Positions 33,628 to 45,101 are shown, counted from the first letter of the stretch. The stretch is 64,000 nucleotides of DNA from Diadophis punctatus similis (GCA_023053685.1 JALIGW010000025.1:9597453-9661452), one strand, 5' to 3'. Notes: generated from the sequence alone by a model not told the origin. Numbers and translations are program-made.

Positions 33628-34196
33628 AAAGATAAAGATAAATGTTTCCATGGTCCAGTTGTGTCTGACTCTAGGGCAGCGGTTCTCAACCTGGGGGTTG
33701 TGACCCCTTTGGGGGTCAAACGACCCTTTCACAGGGGTCGGGAGACTTCGCCCGGATGCCATCATTTTGGGTTCTTTTACCCTCTGCACATGCGCAGAAT
33801 GCTTTGTGCATGCGCAGAGGGTAAAAGAACCCAAATGGCGGCGGCGGGGCAGGGGGTGCAGTGGGGTGGGTCGCAGTGGGGGTGTGGGGGTGGGGCATGG
33901 GGCGTGGCATTAGGAAGGTTGAGAACCACTGCTCTAGATGGCGCCCATCTCTGTTTCTTGGCCAAGGGAGCCAGCACTGTCTGAAGACATGTCCATGGCC
34001 ATGTGGCCAGCATGACGAGACACATGGAACACTGTTAACTTCCCACTGAAGTGGTACCTATTTACCTACTCACATTTGCATGCTTTTGAATGGCTGGGTT
34101 GGCAGGAGCTAGGGCAAGAACAGGAACTCACCCATTTGCATGGTGCTTGGGTCTCGAAACTGGGCTGTCAGCTTTCCAACTGACAAGCTCAGCATG
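33628..34196 (-). repeat. Sauria-type SINE, interrupted by a SPIN-like hAT
   Basis: Outside the insert, the minus strand reads 'GCTGAGCTTGTCAGTTGG', then GAGTTCCTGTTCTTGCCC, then CCAACCCAGCCATTC, then GTGTCTCGTCATGCTGGCC and CATGGCCATGGACATGTC, ending near GAGTCAGACACAACTGG. This is the Sauria SINE order. The first 20-25 bases (A box) are lost. Confidence 0.85.
33677..33931 (+). mobile_element. SPIN-like hAT termini around a GC-rich hairpin core
   Basis: Starts CAGCGGTTCTCAACC with GTGACCCCTTTGGGGGTC and ACCCTTTCACAGGGGTCG, and ends ATTAGGAAGGTTGAGAACCA plus CTG. These termini match what I recall of SPIN (SPace INvader) hAT elements, known for spread among tetrapods. The interior differs: a long palindrome (33763-33838) around GCATGCGCAGA. 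Flanking 8-mers CTCTAGGG and CTCTAGAT (33669-33676, 33932-33939) agree at six of eight positions. Confidence 0.8.
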
Positions 34197-35137
34197 TTTA
34201 ATCTGAGGGAGGCCTTCAACCATGCAGTTATCATTTTGATGGCCCCCAACCCAAATGCCTCTATGCATACATCACATGATTCCCCCTCCCCTCTTTTGGG
34301 GGAGTTAGTTGCCTAGATTCTAGGCTTTGCATATCCCTAGAATATATTTCCTGTAAATAAAATCTTTGTTCTGTCATAAATATGACAGAACTCATTCTAA
34401 TTAGCTATAACAAATTATAGTTATAACAGAATTTGCTCATTATTGCTCAGGTGAGATTCCCACTTTCAGGAATGCTGAGATGCACATATACAGATCAATC
34501 TCATATAATCTCTTGGAGCCTGACCTTTCAATTCTTTTCTTTTTGGTAAAACCACAAAGTTGCCCTTCAGCTTCAATTCTAGCCATCCAGAGCCCCGTCC
34601 GGGGGGGGGGGGGGGTTTGCTGAGTCATATGATAAAAATATGTGACTAAAATATATTAGTCTCTTTTATGACTTAGTGTGAACCTAGCTCACATAGTCAC
34701 TTTCTATGTTTCAGTGTGTTCCTAATCCAGTGTTACTAATTCAGTGTGTTCAGTGTTTCTAATTCCTAAACTACAACATAGTTTCATATGTTGTGGAAAC
34801 AGCATTGCCAATCTCATCATATTTTAGTTTTGCAGCTACCATAACAGCCACTTCAACCATTGTCTTTTCAAGAGCAAATGATCTGATTCGGCACTAGCTT
34901 TATAGCTTAACCATTGTAATGTCATTATTCCACCTTGATGGTACTTGAATATCACTGTGTCTTTGATTTAGGCCATATAATCTTGTTCTTAATCAAGGGT
35001 TGCTTTTTAAAAAAATATTTCTTTGAGGTTGGAGAAAAGGATTCCTGAGCGGTTGGAAGTCTCTAATTTGGGCTGGTGTGTGTATGAAATCAGAGATAAT
35101 AGTTATCCTGAAATTGTTATACAGTAATGAAGCTAGA
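34197..35137. other. No recognised feature
   Basis: Includes a G run at about 34600-34614. No gene or repeat supported. Confidence 0.45.
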
Positions 35138-35145
35138 ATCTGAAT

Positions 35146-35496
35146 CAGAGCTGGGTTCTTCCTGGTTCGGACTGGTTCGCTCGGACTGGTAGCAACCCAC
35201 TGGTGACTTCACAGAGCCAGTTTGGTCGGTGCCAGTCCGTGGATGCCACCATCTTTAAAAAAAAATTGGGGGGAACTTTTTTTTGAAAAAAATTTTTTGA
35301 ATTTTTTTTGAATTTTTTTTCTGATTTTTTCTTCTGCACATGCACAGAAGCCGAGTTTCTGGCACTGCGCATGCGCCACCATCTTGTTTTTGGCTGGGGT
35401 TTTTTTCAGCACTGTGCATGTGCGTGACCATGCAACACAGCCAAGCAGCGCAGGAGGAAGCGAACTGGCGGTGAGGTAAGTTAAAACCCACCCCTG
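35146..35496 (+). mobile_element. GC-rich hAT element, 'GAACCCAYCCCTG' family
   Basis: Starts CAGAGCTGGGTTCTTCC and ends AAAACCCACCCCTG, with a perfect 8-bp duplication ATCTGAAT (35138-35145, 35497-35504). The interior has GGTTCGGACTGGTTCGC near the left, a T-rich block (35260-35335), and ACTGCGCATGCGCCACC at about 35365, close to the NRF1 consensus. Confidence 0.93.
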
Positions 35497-35504
35497 ATCT
35501 GAAT

Positions 35505-36348
35505 GTATTATTGGATTGTTCGGATGGACAAATGCAATTAGCTATAGTTAAGTTGTTAATGGATGGGTCAGACCACACAATGATTCTGATATTGTATTCT
35601 CTGATAAAACAGTGAATTCAAAGAGAGGAATGAATTATTCCTATGCATGTTCTTCAGTTCATTATTATCATTACATTGTATTTTTTTCTTATTATATCAC
35701 GTCTTGATTTCTCAACCTGTACTTTTTACTATGCCATGTTCCCAACACTGAACCAGGATTAAAACACATTTTTTAAAAGTACAGTTAAAATATGCATATC
35801 TTTTTCAGAATCTCCAAACCAGGGTTAGGTTTAGATTGATGTTCTATAATTGTTGGCTCTTGTCCATATAGCTGGACATTATTGTTTCAAATATATAAAG
35901 AGCCTCAGAATTGGAGAATAGGTGCATGTCCTTAAGATGCTATTTCTATATTTCTAATAGCACTGCAATTCTACAGAGGCCCCCTAAATGGCTTATAAGA
36001 GAGGAAAATCTAGCTGGGTAACTATTTCTCAGAACTGTTAGCTAATGGTCCTTTGAGCATAGAGTGAAACTGAAAAGGGAGATTGGAAAACTAAGAATGC
36101 CATAAAGTTTGCATAAGCACTGAGAATCTTTTTAAGTGTGACAGAGCACAGGTTTAATAAATATAAACAAACTGTGAATTTTTAATTGCACCTCTGTGCT
36201 ATCCTATTTCCTCCATCCCTTCATCAGGAAATCTGTTTATAAAATGCTTTGGATTGATTTATTAATTCCTAGAGCTACTTAATTAATTAATTTAATCTTC
36301 AAAATCAAGAGTTTAATTATAATACTTTATAATGTTATACTATTTAAT
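35505..36348. other. No recognised feature
   Basis: AT-rich, unique-looking. No gene or repeat supported. Confidence 0.45.
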
Positions 36349-36350
36349 TA

Positions 36351-37351
36351 CCGTATTTTTCGGAGTATAAGATGCACCTTTTTACCTTCAAAAAGAGGGT
36401 GAAAACCTGGGTGCTTCTTATACACCGAATGCAGCCCCACCCAGCCACCCCCACCCTTTGGCCTCTGCCTGCCAGCAATTTACCTCTTTGCAGCAAACAG
36501 GGCAAAGCACAAGAAGAGCACAAGAAGAGATAAACTGCCTCCCGATCTACAGCTGACAGGCTTGCAAGCCACCTGGTAAAATGAAACTAACTATGGTGGC
36601 TGTAATGTGACAAATTGCTGGGAGATAAGCTGCTGGCAATATTAGACTGCTTTAATTGAAAGAAGGCAAGCTATAGTTGCTATGGCTCAGAGCTAGAGCT
36701 CTTGCCTCACAGTCAGGAGGTTGTGAGTTCTATCCTAGGTAGAGGAAGATTCTGTTAATATGTTATTTTGTTAAATGTTTGTAGAGTGTTCAAATTATTA
36801 GACTTATTTTTTAAAGACTGCTTTATTATTGTTCTAGACAACTTAACAAAATGAAGAAGTTTTTTAAAATAAATGCTTGCTCTGAAGAGGCCCAGTGCTA
36901 TTGTATCTTCTTTTAAATAGCAGAGAATACTTCCAGAAAGCCACATCAAATTTAAAGATCTGTAAAAGTATAATCTGAAATGTCCTGTTTTAATATTAAG
37001 TATTAGTATTAAGTATTAGTATTAAAAGAAGGCCGCTGAGAAACCCTGACTTAGTCACGTTTGGAGTAGATCTATTTAAATAATTGGGAGGAGTTAGTGT
37101 GATTACATTTAAGAAAACTTTCTGGGATTAATATACTGCCATAAATGTACATTTCTCCAATTCTTTGCCATTTCTATGGGTCAGGCACACATGCACAGAA
37201 ATACACAGCAAACAGTGTATATCATATGTACTGTTTGCTGTTTGCTGTTTGGCAAATTGTTGGGAGGCAGAAGCCTTTTTTCCTTGTTTTCCTCCCCCAA
37301 AACTAAGGTGCGTCTTATACTCCAGTGCATCTTATACTCCGAAAAATACGG
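36351..37351 (-). mobile_element. TIR element 'CCGTATTTTTCGG' family, reverse-oriented copy
   Basis: Ends CCGTATTTTTCGGAGTATAA and its complement at 37320-37351, TA flanks at 36349-36350 and 37352-37353. Internally matches 29510-30490 read backwards. It lacks the nested inverted element of that copy but contains a tRNA-SINE head fragment (36672-36762). Confidence 0.88.
36672..36762 (+). repeat. tRNA-derived SINE head fragment
   Basis: 'GCTATGGCTCAGAGCTAGAG' and CTCTTGCCTCACAGTCAGG, then GGTTGTGAGTTCTATCC (B box). It is similar to the head of the SINE at 51637-51830. Truncated at the 3' side. Confidence 0.6.
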
Positions 37352-37493
37352 TATACTATTTTGTGTATCTTAATCGGAGAGGGAGGACCTCTGATAAGTG
37401 TTGTATAGAGTCGTAAATATGTATTCCATTAAAACCATAAGATTCCTTTAGAAATAAGTAACAGCTGTTGTGAAAATAGTTCCTGTTTTTAAA

Positions 37494-37738
37494 TATAGCA
37501 ATAGCAATAACACTTAGACTTATGTACTGCTTTACAGTGCTTTACAGCCCTCTCTAAGTGATTTACAAAGTCAACATATTGCCCTCAACAATCTGGGTCT
37601 TCATTTTACCGACCTCAGAAGGATGGAAGGCTGAGTCAACTTTGAGCCTGGTGAGATTTGAACTGCCAAATTGCAGGCAGCAGGCAGGCAGCAGAAGTAG
37701 CTTGCAATACTGTATTCTAACCACTGCACCACCGCGGC
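37494..37738 (-). repeat. tRNA SINE, (GCTATT)n family
   Basis: Minus strand: GCGGTGGTGCAGTGGTTAG head, CAAATCTCACCAGGCTC, GACTCAGCCTTCCATCC, 'CACTTAGAGAGGGCTG' and the tail TATTGCTATT. Near full length with a duplicated GGCAG block. Confidence 0.92.
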
Positions 37739-38189
37739 TAAATATATTTTTTCTTTGTCCTTCAATATAATTTTATAATTGGGAGGATTATCTTGAAAGA
37801 GAAGATAGCAGCATAAAAGTATTTAATCACTCAGAATTTAATTCTGCAGCACTTCCCTTGACTTTATGAAATATATGTGACAGTAACTTTTTCTTAGAAT
37901 CAAGTCATTTTCTTCTCAGCTGACTTTTCAGACCAAAATAATTTTATGGACAGCTTCCATCCAGGTAGAACTGAAACATTTCTGCATGTGATTATGATAG
38001 AGAGGGGAAAAAATAAAGTTTCTACTTGTACCAGTATGATTCATCATCCCAATGACTGATGATCTGATTTGTGACAGGTGGGAACATGGTTATATGGCAC
38101 ACAGCCCTTACCACCAAGTGGGGTCACTGATTTAAATATATGGATTACTGAGCAATCAGAACTATGGCATGAATAGCAGTTCCAAACTA

Positions 38190-39595
38190 CCATATTTTTT
38201 GGAGTATAAGACACACCGGAGTATAAGACGCACCTTAGTTTTGGGGGAGGAAAACAAGGAAAAAAGGCCTCTGCCTCCAAGCAATTTGCCAAACAGCAAA
38301 CAGCACAGATGATATACACTGTTTGCTGTGTATTTCTGTGCATATGTGCCTGACCCACAGACATAGCAAATAATTGGAAAAATGTACATTATGCCAGAAA
38401 GTTTTCTTAAATGTAGTCACACTAACTCCTCCCAATTATTTAAATAGATCTACTCCAAGGTAAGTCAGGATTTAACTCTAATACTAAACAGGACACTGTT
38501 ACATTTCAGACTATACTTGTACAGAGCTGTTAAAATTAATTAAAATTTCTGGAAGTATACATTATTTTCTATTATTTAGAAGAAGATACAATAGCACTGG
38601 GCCTCTTCAGAGCAAGCATTTATTTTAAAAAGCTTCTTTATTTTGTTAAGTTGTCTAGAACAGGGATCTCCAACCTTGGCAACTTTAAGACTTGTGGATT
38701 TCAACTCCCAGAATTCCACAGCCAGCAAAGCAAATAATAAAGCAGTCAGCAAAGCAAATAATAAAGCAGTCTTTAAAAAATAAGTCTAATAAACTTTTTG
38801 ATTGAAGTAATGTTTGTAAACAGTAGGATTAAAGATGGAATATATATATATATATATATACTTATACATACATATATAGTGCGAGTAAATATGAATTGGG
38901 TAAATTAGTTGTAGAAATAAAAGTTGACATTCCAACAGACATAGTTTATAAGAAGATAAGATCTATAATGTATAAATATAGATATAATATATAATCGAGT
39001 GTATAAAGATTAATATTAATAGCTAATAGACTGTTAAAGAAGCATGATTTCACTGTTATGGTTTGTATTAGTCGGCGTTATGTTTGTAGTTGATTGCGTA
39101 TGTTGTGTGATATTTGCTTACTGTAGTGTTTTCTGCAGTTTTTGTATTTGTTTTTTTTCTGTTGTGTTTATTTTTGTTGTGTGTATTTAATTGTTATGTT
39201 TTTAAAGGAAAATTCAATAAATATTATTTTAAAAAAATAAGTCTAATAATTTGAACATTCTACAGACATTTATAGTTATTCACTTACCCCCTTGCATCCA
39301 GTTCAGCAGAAAATAAAAATATGTTTGTCTCTCCCAGCTATTTGCCTCTTTGCAGCTAGTTTCAGTTTCATTTTAGCACATGGCAAATCAGCTGGGGGTC
39401 GGGAAGCTGCTAATGACTTGCCTGTCTTAACAGGTTCTTCCCTGTTTGCTGCAAGCAGGTAAATTGCTGGAAGACAGAGGCCAAAGGGTGGGGGTGGGTG
39501 GGTGGGTGGGGCTACATTTGGTGTATAAGATGCACCCAAGTTTTCACCCTCTTTTTGGGGGTAAAAATGTGCGTCTTATACTCCGAAAAATACGG
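38190..39595 (+). mobile_element. TIR element 'CCGTATTTTTCGG' family, copy with an L1 insertion
   Basis: TA flanks (38188-38189, 39596-39597); left end CCATATTTTTTGGAGTATAA with the first 20 bases of the terminal repeat present twice; right end CTCCGAAAAATACGG. It carries a partial copy of the nested inverted element (38662-38720), a local duplication (AGCAAAGCAAATAATAAAGC), and an L1 3' end. Confidence 0.87.
38791..39232 (+). repeat. L1-like retrocopy 3' end inside the TIR element
   Basis: Ends 'AATTCAATAAATATTATTTT' plus an A-run, with AATAAA just before. The target AAAAAATAAGTCTAAT occurs at 38775-38790 and again at about 39233-39248, a 16-bp duplication typical of target-primed insertion. 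No frame is legible, so the L1 assignment rests on the tail and duplication. An (AT)n tract lies at 38840-38861. Confidence 0.65.
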
Positions 39596-39739
39596 TATAC
39601 ATTTCTTTTTGACATTAGTAGTGTTTCTTTCCAGTTGTGTAACTTTCCACTTTGTTTAATTTTAAATGTTTACACAGAGATGTATACATGGCCTGTTGCA
39701 CTACACACTTTTCTGGATCATGAAGAGAAGGAGATGTAT

Positions 39740-40187
39740 ACACTGAATAAACTCTAGGCTTCTGAGTGAGGACCTGTGAGGGGTTAGATGTCCCTGAAAG
39801 CATCTGCATGAGGTTAGTACTTCAGTGAAATCAGTGGCCAGGAGACACTGGTAGGTTCTGGTAGGTGAAAATTTCTCAAGAAGAAAGAAAGATTGGGACA
39901 TAACCATTTTTACTCTGGATAGCTACTCCTTGTGAGGAGACAACAAAGTCTCTGAGTTTCTTGTGGACAATCCTGAGCTGAATGGCTTGCGAGATGAAAC
40001 AATACCAATGCCCAAAACCATTGTGCAGCCTTTTTTTGTCTTTAACACTTTAGTCCCATAGTTATAGTCAAATAATCTGATTCACGTTACTTTAATCTTC
40101 TTATTTTGTAAAGTCTACCAATTCCTTAACAATAAACTATCACTATACCTCCAAAATCCAGTCTATTGTTCTAATTAATTTTGCACA
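39740..40187. other. No recognised feature
   Basis: No supported gene or repeat. Confidence 0.45.
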
Positions 40188-40236
40188 CTTCCGACGTGAT
40201 GCGAACTGGTAGGGAAGGTAAGTAGAACTCACCCCT
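40188..40236 (+). mobile_element. hAT 3' end scrap, 'GAACCCAYCCCTG' family
   Basis: 'TTCCGACGTGATGCGAACTG' then GGAAGGTAAGTAGAACTC and ACCCCTG match the right end of 52274-52527. The rest of the element is missing. Confidence 0.65.
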
Positions 40237-40359
40237 GGACCAGAGGTTTAATTTTCTGAGCTTTTGGACTTGTGCTGGAACCCATCTTCAGGGAATGTCA
40301 TTGATAAAGAGTTAGAAAAAAAGTCAAGGAACAGGTAGGAAAAAAAGTCAAGGAAAATT

Positions 40360-40860
40360 ATTTCAATATGTGATTTCTACAGCAAGATTACTATCTGCAC
40401 AAAGATGGAATGATTCAGCATTATCTACCATAGAGAAATGCTTAGTGAAATTGACAGAACTTGCTCAGATGGACAAATTAACTTCTTTTATTAAAAAAAA
40501 AGCTACATTTATAGCTACATTTATTGGTGACTGGAAACCCCTTATGGACTTTTTGCATAAAATGGGGAGGGTGGGATGATCGTGATTTATAGCTTTGATG
40601 ATTAGGTAGGACAGATTATAGAATTATGATGTAACTTTAGAGAGAGAGGTTAAAATATAACTGTACTTACAACTGCTGTGAAAAAACATCAGAAGTCACT
40701 TCTTTATAATTTTATATCTTTCTTTCTTTATATCTTTCTCTTTTTACTACTTTCTGCACGTTTAGCTTTTTCTTTTATTTCTCTTTTTTATTTTCTCTAT
40801 TCTATTTTAGTTTGCATTAGTTCTTACTGTTGCTATTAAAACTTTCAATAAAAATTATAT
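40360..40860 (+). pseudogene. L1 LINE 3' end with ORF2 C-terminus
   Basis: Plus strand reads ARLLSAQRWND, then TIEKCLVKLTELAQMDKL, then TSFIKKKATFIATFIGDWKP, the C-terminal tail of L1 ORF2 ('AA+lliAqkWK...EW..kl.e.aemdKlt'). A 3' UTR rich in TTTCTTT follows and ends 'AAACTTTCAATAAAAATTA'. 5'-truncated as usual. Confidence 0.85.
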
Positions 40861-41332
40861 AAAGAGAACCAGCTCTAAAGAACCACTAATAGACACAGCC
40901 AATTAAGCTTGAGAAGGTTAGTTTTAGCCCCAAACAGATCAAGTCTTGTCTGTAACTAAACCAACTCTCCTCAGTCAATTAATTTCCTGTGTGACAAATA
41001 AGCTACTTAACTGAAGGTTAATTGCCTCTTCTGTCATTCATTATTGAGACAAAGTCCTTGGAGAATTCCAAGAAAAAGCTCAAGGCCGTTCTAGGCCTTT
41101 CATTTTGATGGCCATTTCAATTTTTACATCTAGATGGGGATGGGGAATGATACAAGGATCTTGTTGGAAAGAAATCACAGGGTTAACTGCAGGAGCAAAA
41201 TTTGAAACAGGGACTCTCTCACAAGAATATTGGTGTGCTTGGAAAGGTTTTGTTTGAACTAGGTCTTCATAGCTTGTTCAAGAAACCAGGGAATACCAAA
41301 TTGTGTGAACCAATCACTATAAATTTATGATT
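40861..41332. other. No recognised feature
   Basis: No supported gene or repeat. Confidence 0.45.
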
Positions 41333-41337
41333 AGTAC

Positions 41338-41616
41338 TGTTGTGTTCTGACTGACCTCTAACTGAACTCTAACTTGTTATGTCTAGCTGAACTCTGACTG
41401 AACTCTGATTTGTTATGTTCTAGCTGAACTCTAACTGAACTGTATGTTTTCACCCAGGTCCAGCGTTTGAATGCTCAAATGCTATTGGTTGTTGTGTCTG
41501 ACAACCCTCTATAAAAGAGCTAGCTGTCAGACCGTGCTTTGCTGGTTGCTTGAGTGAGCTAAATAAAAGAGTTGTTCTGAAGTCTGTCTCCTGTGATCCT
41601 TACCCACTATCTAACA
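41338..41616 (+). repeat. Solo LTR, 279 bp
   Basis: Starts TGTTGTGTTC and ends TATCTAACA, with an exact 5-bp duplication AGTAC (41333-41337, 41617-41621). U3 has three imperfect repeats of 'CTGAACTCTRACT' with TTGTTATGT, then GCTATTGGTTG (reverse CCAAT), TATAAAAGAG (41511-41520), and AATAAAAGAG (41561). Order and strand are therefore clear. It is unrelated in sequence to the LTRs at 20071 and 60856. Confidence 0.88.
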
Positions 41617-41892
41617 AGTACTCCCTCTTAATGTTGTCTGCATGTCTCCTCATTGATTCCCTATGCTGTTTTCTGCCAAGTATTTGAAGAGCATTGTTAC
41701 TAAGAGCTAGTTATATGTAATATTGGCTTAAAGATGTGTTCTTACCATGTTTCTGAAGATAAGTTCATTAGGTAGTGTTAGATACACATGCCTTCTCCAC
41801 ATACATATAATTAATCTTACTCATCATATTTATATTTCTTTTTTTCATATTTCCATTATGACATTTTAAATACCGTTATGACATTTTAAATA

Positions 41893-42229
41893 CCGTATTT
41901 TTCGGAGTATAAGACGCACCAGAGTATAAGACGCACCTTAGTTTTTGGGGAGGAAAATAGGGGGAAAAAATCTACCTACCAGGTATTCATCTGGCTAGCG
42001 TCCTTAATCTGGTCAGCTTCAGCACATTATTTTATCCCCTGGTTAGGGCTAAAAAAAATCTTCGGAGGGAGTAGCAATGAAAAAGCCTGCAAGCCGGGAA
42101 GATCTTTAGCACCTCGTTAGGGTGGGAAAAAAAGCTTCGAAAAAGCTCCATTCGGAGTATAAGACACACCCAAATTTTCAGCCTCTTTTAGGAGGGAAAA
42201 GGGTGCGTCTTATACTCTGAAAAATACGG
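41893..42229 (+). mobile_element. TIR element 'CCGTATTTTTCGG' family, compact 337-bp copy
   Basis: Complete: CCGTATTTTTCGGAGTATAA at the left and 'GGTGCGTCTTATACTCTG' with AAAAATACGG at the right, TA flanks 41891-41892 and 42230-42231. Its interior differs from the 1-kb copies but equals the element at the window's left edge. So the family has at least two internal types under one terminal repeat. Confidence 0.9.
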
Positions 42230-42464
42230 TATCTCATATCTTCTGGGACAAAGAAAATTGGGATATTTTAGACTTTTATAATATCAGAATACAGCAAAAT
42301 TATTTAAATCTTAAGACAACAATCAGTTTAGGGTTAAATCCCAGGAGAGAAAATTGTAGAGGTAGTGACAGCTTTTGTAACTCTTGTCTAGTTAACCAGG
42401 TTCTGAGTAACAAACCTTACTGAGTTAACCAGATTAAATGTACATATAAACATCTGGACAACTA

Positions 42465-43258
42465 CAGGGAGACCTCAATTTACAGCCATAATAAAGCCTG
42501 TCCATAACCATTGTAAGTCATAATGGTCATAAAATGGGTTAGTCATGTGACCAATCCCATTTTATGACCCTTTTTTGCAGTGGTTGTTAAGCAAATGGAG
42601 TGGTTCAGGGGCGGGTTGCTTACTTACCGATACTGGTGCGCTGCTCGTCCATCTCCACATTTCGTGCATGCATGTGCTCACTACGCGTGCACGCTCCCTC
42701 ACATGATTTTGCTTCTGCGCATGCGCAAAAGTGAAATCTCACTGAAATCTCACGAGGGGATGCGCGCGTGTGAGATTTTGGCGAGATTTCGCTTCCGCGC
42801 ATGCACAGAAGCAAAAAAAGCCCAAAAATTCTTTTAAAAAGATGGTGACACGCGCGATGGACCGGTGAAGACGGAACTGGAGCAGTCGTGCGCAAATTAG
42901 GTAATCGGCAGGTCCCTACCGGAGCTGCGCACTGGACTGCACCGGTTGGAACCCAACCCTACAGTGGTTGTAAAGCAAACAATGGTTTGTTATTGGTTTA
43001 GTGGTTTAGCGACAACCAGAAGTAAATGCCAGGTCAGGTTTTTGTCAAAACTGTTATAAAATGTGGTCACATGACTGTAGGAAGTCATTAATGGCAGTAA
43101 TTGTGGTCTGGTTGCTTAGTGCCTAAAGCTTAGTCATGTGACCTGGGGGAGGGGAGATGACCATCCAAACTTCAGTTCCATGTTGGAAGCACCCCCCCCC
43201 CCCCATAGATCTATCATAACTTTGGAAAGTTCCTAAGCAACCAGTCATAAATCAATAG
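42465..43258 (+). mobile_element. Relative of the 'AGGTAGTCCTCGA' TIR family, split by a hAT
   Basis: Left end CAGGGAGACCTCAATTTACA, preceded by TA. Interior 'GGTCACATGACTGTAGG', 'GTCATGTGACC' and 'GTTGTTAAGCAAATGG' are diverged equivalents of the blocks in 28735-29120. The right end near 43258 is decayed. A C run is at 43190-43204. Confidence 0.65.
42606..42961 (-). mobile_element. GC-rich hAT element nested in the TIR element
   Basis: Starts CAGGGGCGGGTTGCTTAC, ends GGAACCCAACCCTA; flanking GAGTGGTT and CAGTGGTT (42598-42605, 42962-42969) agree at seven of eight. Inside: exact TGCGCATGCGCA at 42716-42727, plus GTGAAATCTCACTGAAATC with inverted partners up to 42800. Confidence 0.88.
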
Positions 43259-43269
43259 CCCTAAAGACA

Positions 43270-45100
43270 AATAGAAACAAACCTCTTTGGTCTCCTCAAG
43301 TGGTCATCTGATAGCTCTAGAGTTAGGGTTAAGATTAAGAGCAAATGCTCAGCAAAGTAAAGATTCAGGCTTCACTTCTCAGAAGAATTTCTTAACAACA
43401 AATTAGTCAGATTTCCAGAAGTAAGGGTTCACTTAACTATAGGAATATTGAATAAAACTGCCTTTTCGTGGAGAACTGTTTCATCTCATCAGCTGCTAAC
43501 CTAAGGGGAAGACAAGACAGATTCCAAAATAGCATTAATGACAACAATTCTGGAATTGGGCATTTGACCAAGTTGTCATTTTCTCACTATCATCAGCTGC
43601 AGTTGCTGTTGGAGACAAAATCTAAATTGGATTTAATTTGATTCAAATTGCACTGAGGTTACATTAAATCACAAACAGTTAGCATCATGATGCCATTGGA
43701 TATAATAATTTCCCTCACTGATCACCTAAAATATTCCAATTTTCCTTAAATTGCACCTTTATGCTTCAGGGTTACTCTCCTTTACCTTGGTAAATCCGTT
43801 TCTAGACCTAGCTTTAGGCTACCATATTCTCAAGTTCCTGCCATGCCCTTCATGGCAAGCACATTCACAAAGCAAGAATTACTTAAATTTCTAGAAAGAT
43901 ATTAATTGCTAGTTAAATATAATAGAATCTTTAAATCTACTAAAGTAGTACTCCCACGCTACTTATAATTAGTGGAATTAAGGTGGAATTACACTGACTC
44001 TCCTTCTTATGCTTCTTTGGATGCAATAATCCCTACTCTACCAGTCCTGTTTCCTCCCTTAACTGTCTTGTGCTCTCCTCTTTGCTTCCATGGTCTATTG
44101 GTCATCATATTGTAGTTGTTGAGGAAAGACCACTGGCATAAATTGCCTTGACCCATTGATGAGCATTAAGTAGCTATCATTACAATTGCTGACAGCTTCT
44201 CAAAGTGGTTCTACTTTGCTCCACAGTTTTGTGGAAAATGTTCCGCCATCTGATGCCCTGGTGCATTTATCCTCTTCTGATAAAGCTATCCCCAACCCCC
44301 ACGACGTTTGCCAAATCTGGAGAAGATAAATGGGAGATGGAGTAGAGGGACAGTCCCATTTGTTATCTCCTTTTGCCCACAAACCTGAGGGGATGTAATA
44401 TAGGAGACTTCCTCAAGTTTTAAATCAGATTTGTTTTTCAACAGCGTACATTAAAGGACAGAATCCCTAGCTGCATTTTCTCCCTGAAATCTGAATTAAG
44501 ATTAAATGTGTGGGTTCTTGTAATTCTCTTAGCTTTCCTCTTTTAAAACTGATGATGTGGCTGTGATACAATCATGTCCTGTTAGCTGGAATGAATGTGT
44601 CACATCATGGTTTATAGACTCTGATCACATGGCAGTACAATTTGATGACTAATAAACTAACGCCAGAGCCTCAAAACGATGGTTTGATTGTATTAAAATA
44701 GCTTGTTTTTGCCAGTTAAAAACATAACAAAGCAATCTTCCCCTAATCACTATTAATGCCTCTGGCAGTCATGGTAATAGCATTAATCATGAATGGGCTC
44801 ATTTGGAATATATTTAATACAGTCTAAAATTGTCTAGTAATTTAAGAGTCATCACTGGAATGCTTTCTGCAAGAACGATATATGGCTTGGTACTTTGGAA
44901 TCATTTCATGCATAAAGCTTGCATAAAGGCAGACTTTGAAAAGAGAAACAGATCAGTATGTTGTGACGAGGCTCCCCTTGGAGAGGAGCTCTTTCCAGAT
45001 ACCTTTCATTTTAAGCATTTGTGACATTAATCACCAACATTTTATTAGTGTTGTACCAATAAAATCACAATCACTATATAGAACTAAGCAGCATCATAAA
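43270..45100. other. Unique-looking stretch without mobile elements
   Basis: The longest interval without an identifiable repeat. No exon is supported. The part 44500-44850 is AT-rich with many TAAT motifs (see findings) and might be conserved non-coding DNA. Confidence 0.45.
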
Positions 45101-45101
45101 A

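Noticed and set aside
33499..33984. 161-codon frame on the plus strand
   Set aside because: It runs through the SINE and the SPIN-like element and has no domain of its own.
36672..36762. tRNA gene
   Set aside because: A and B boxes resemble a tRNA but the acceptor stem does not close; it is a SINE head.
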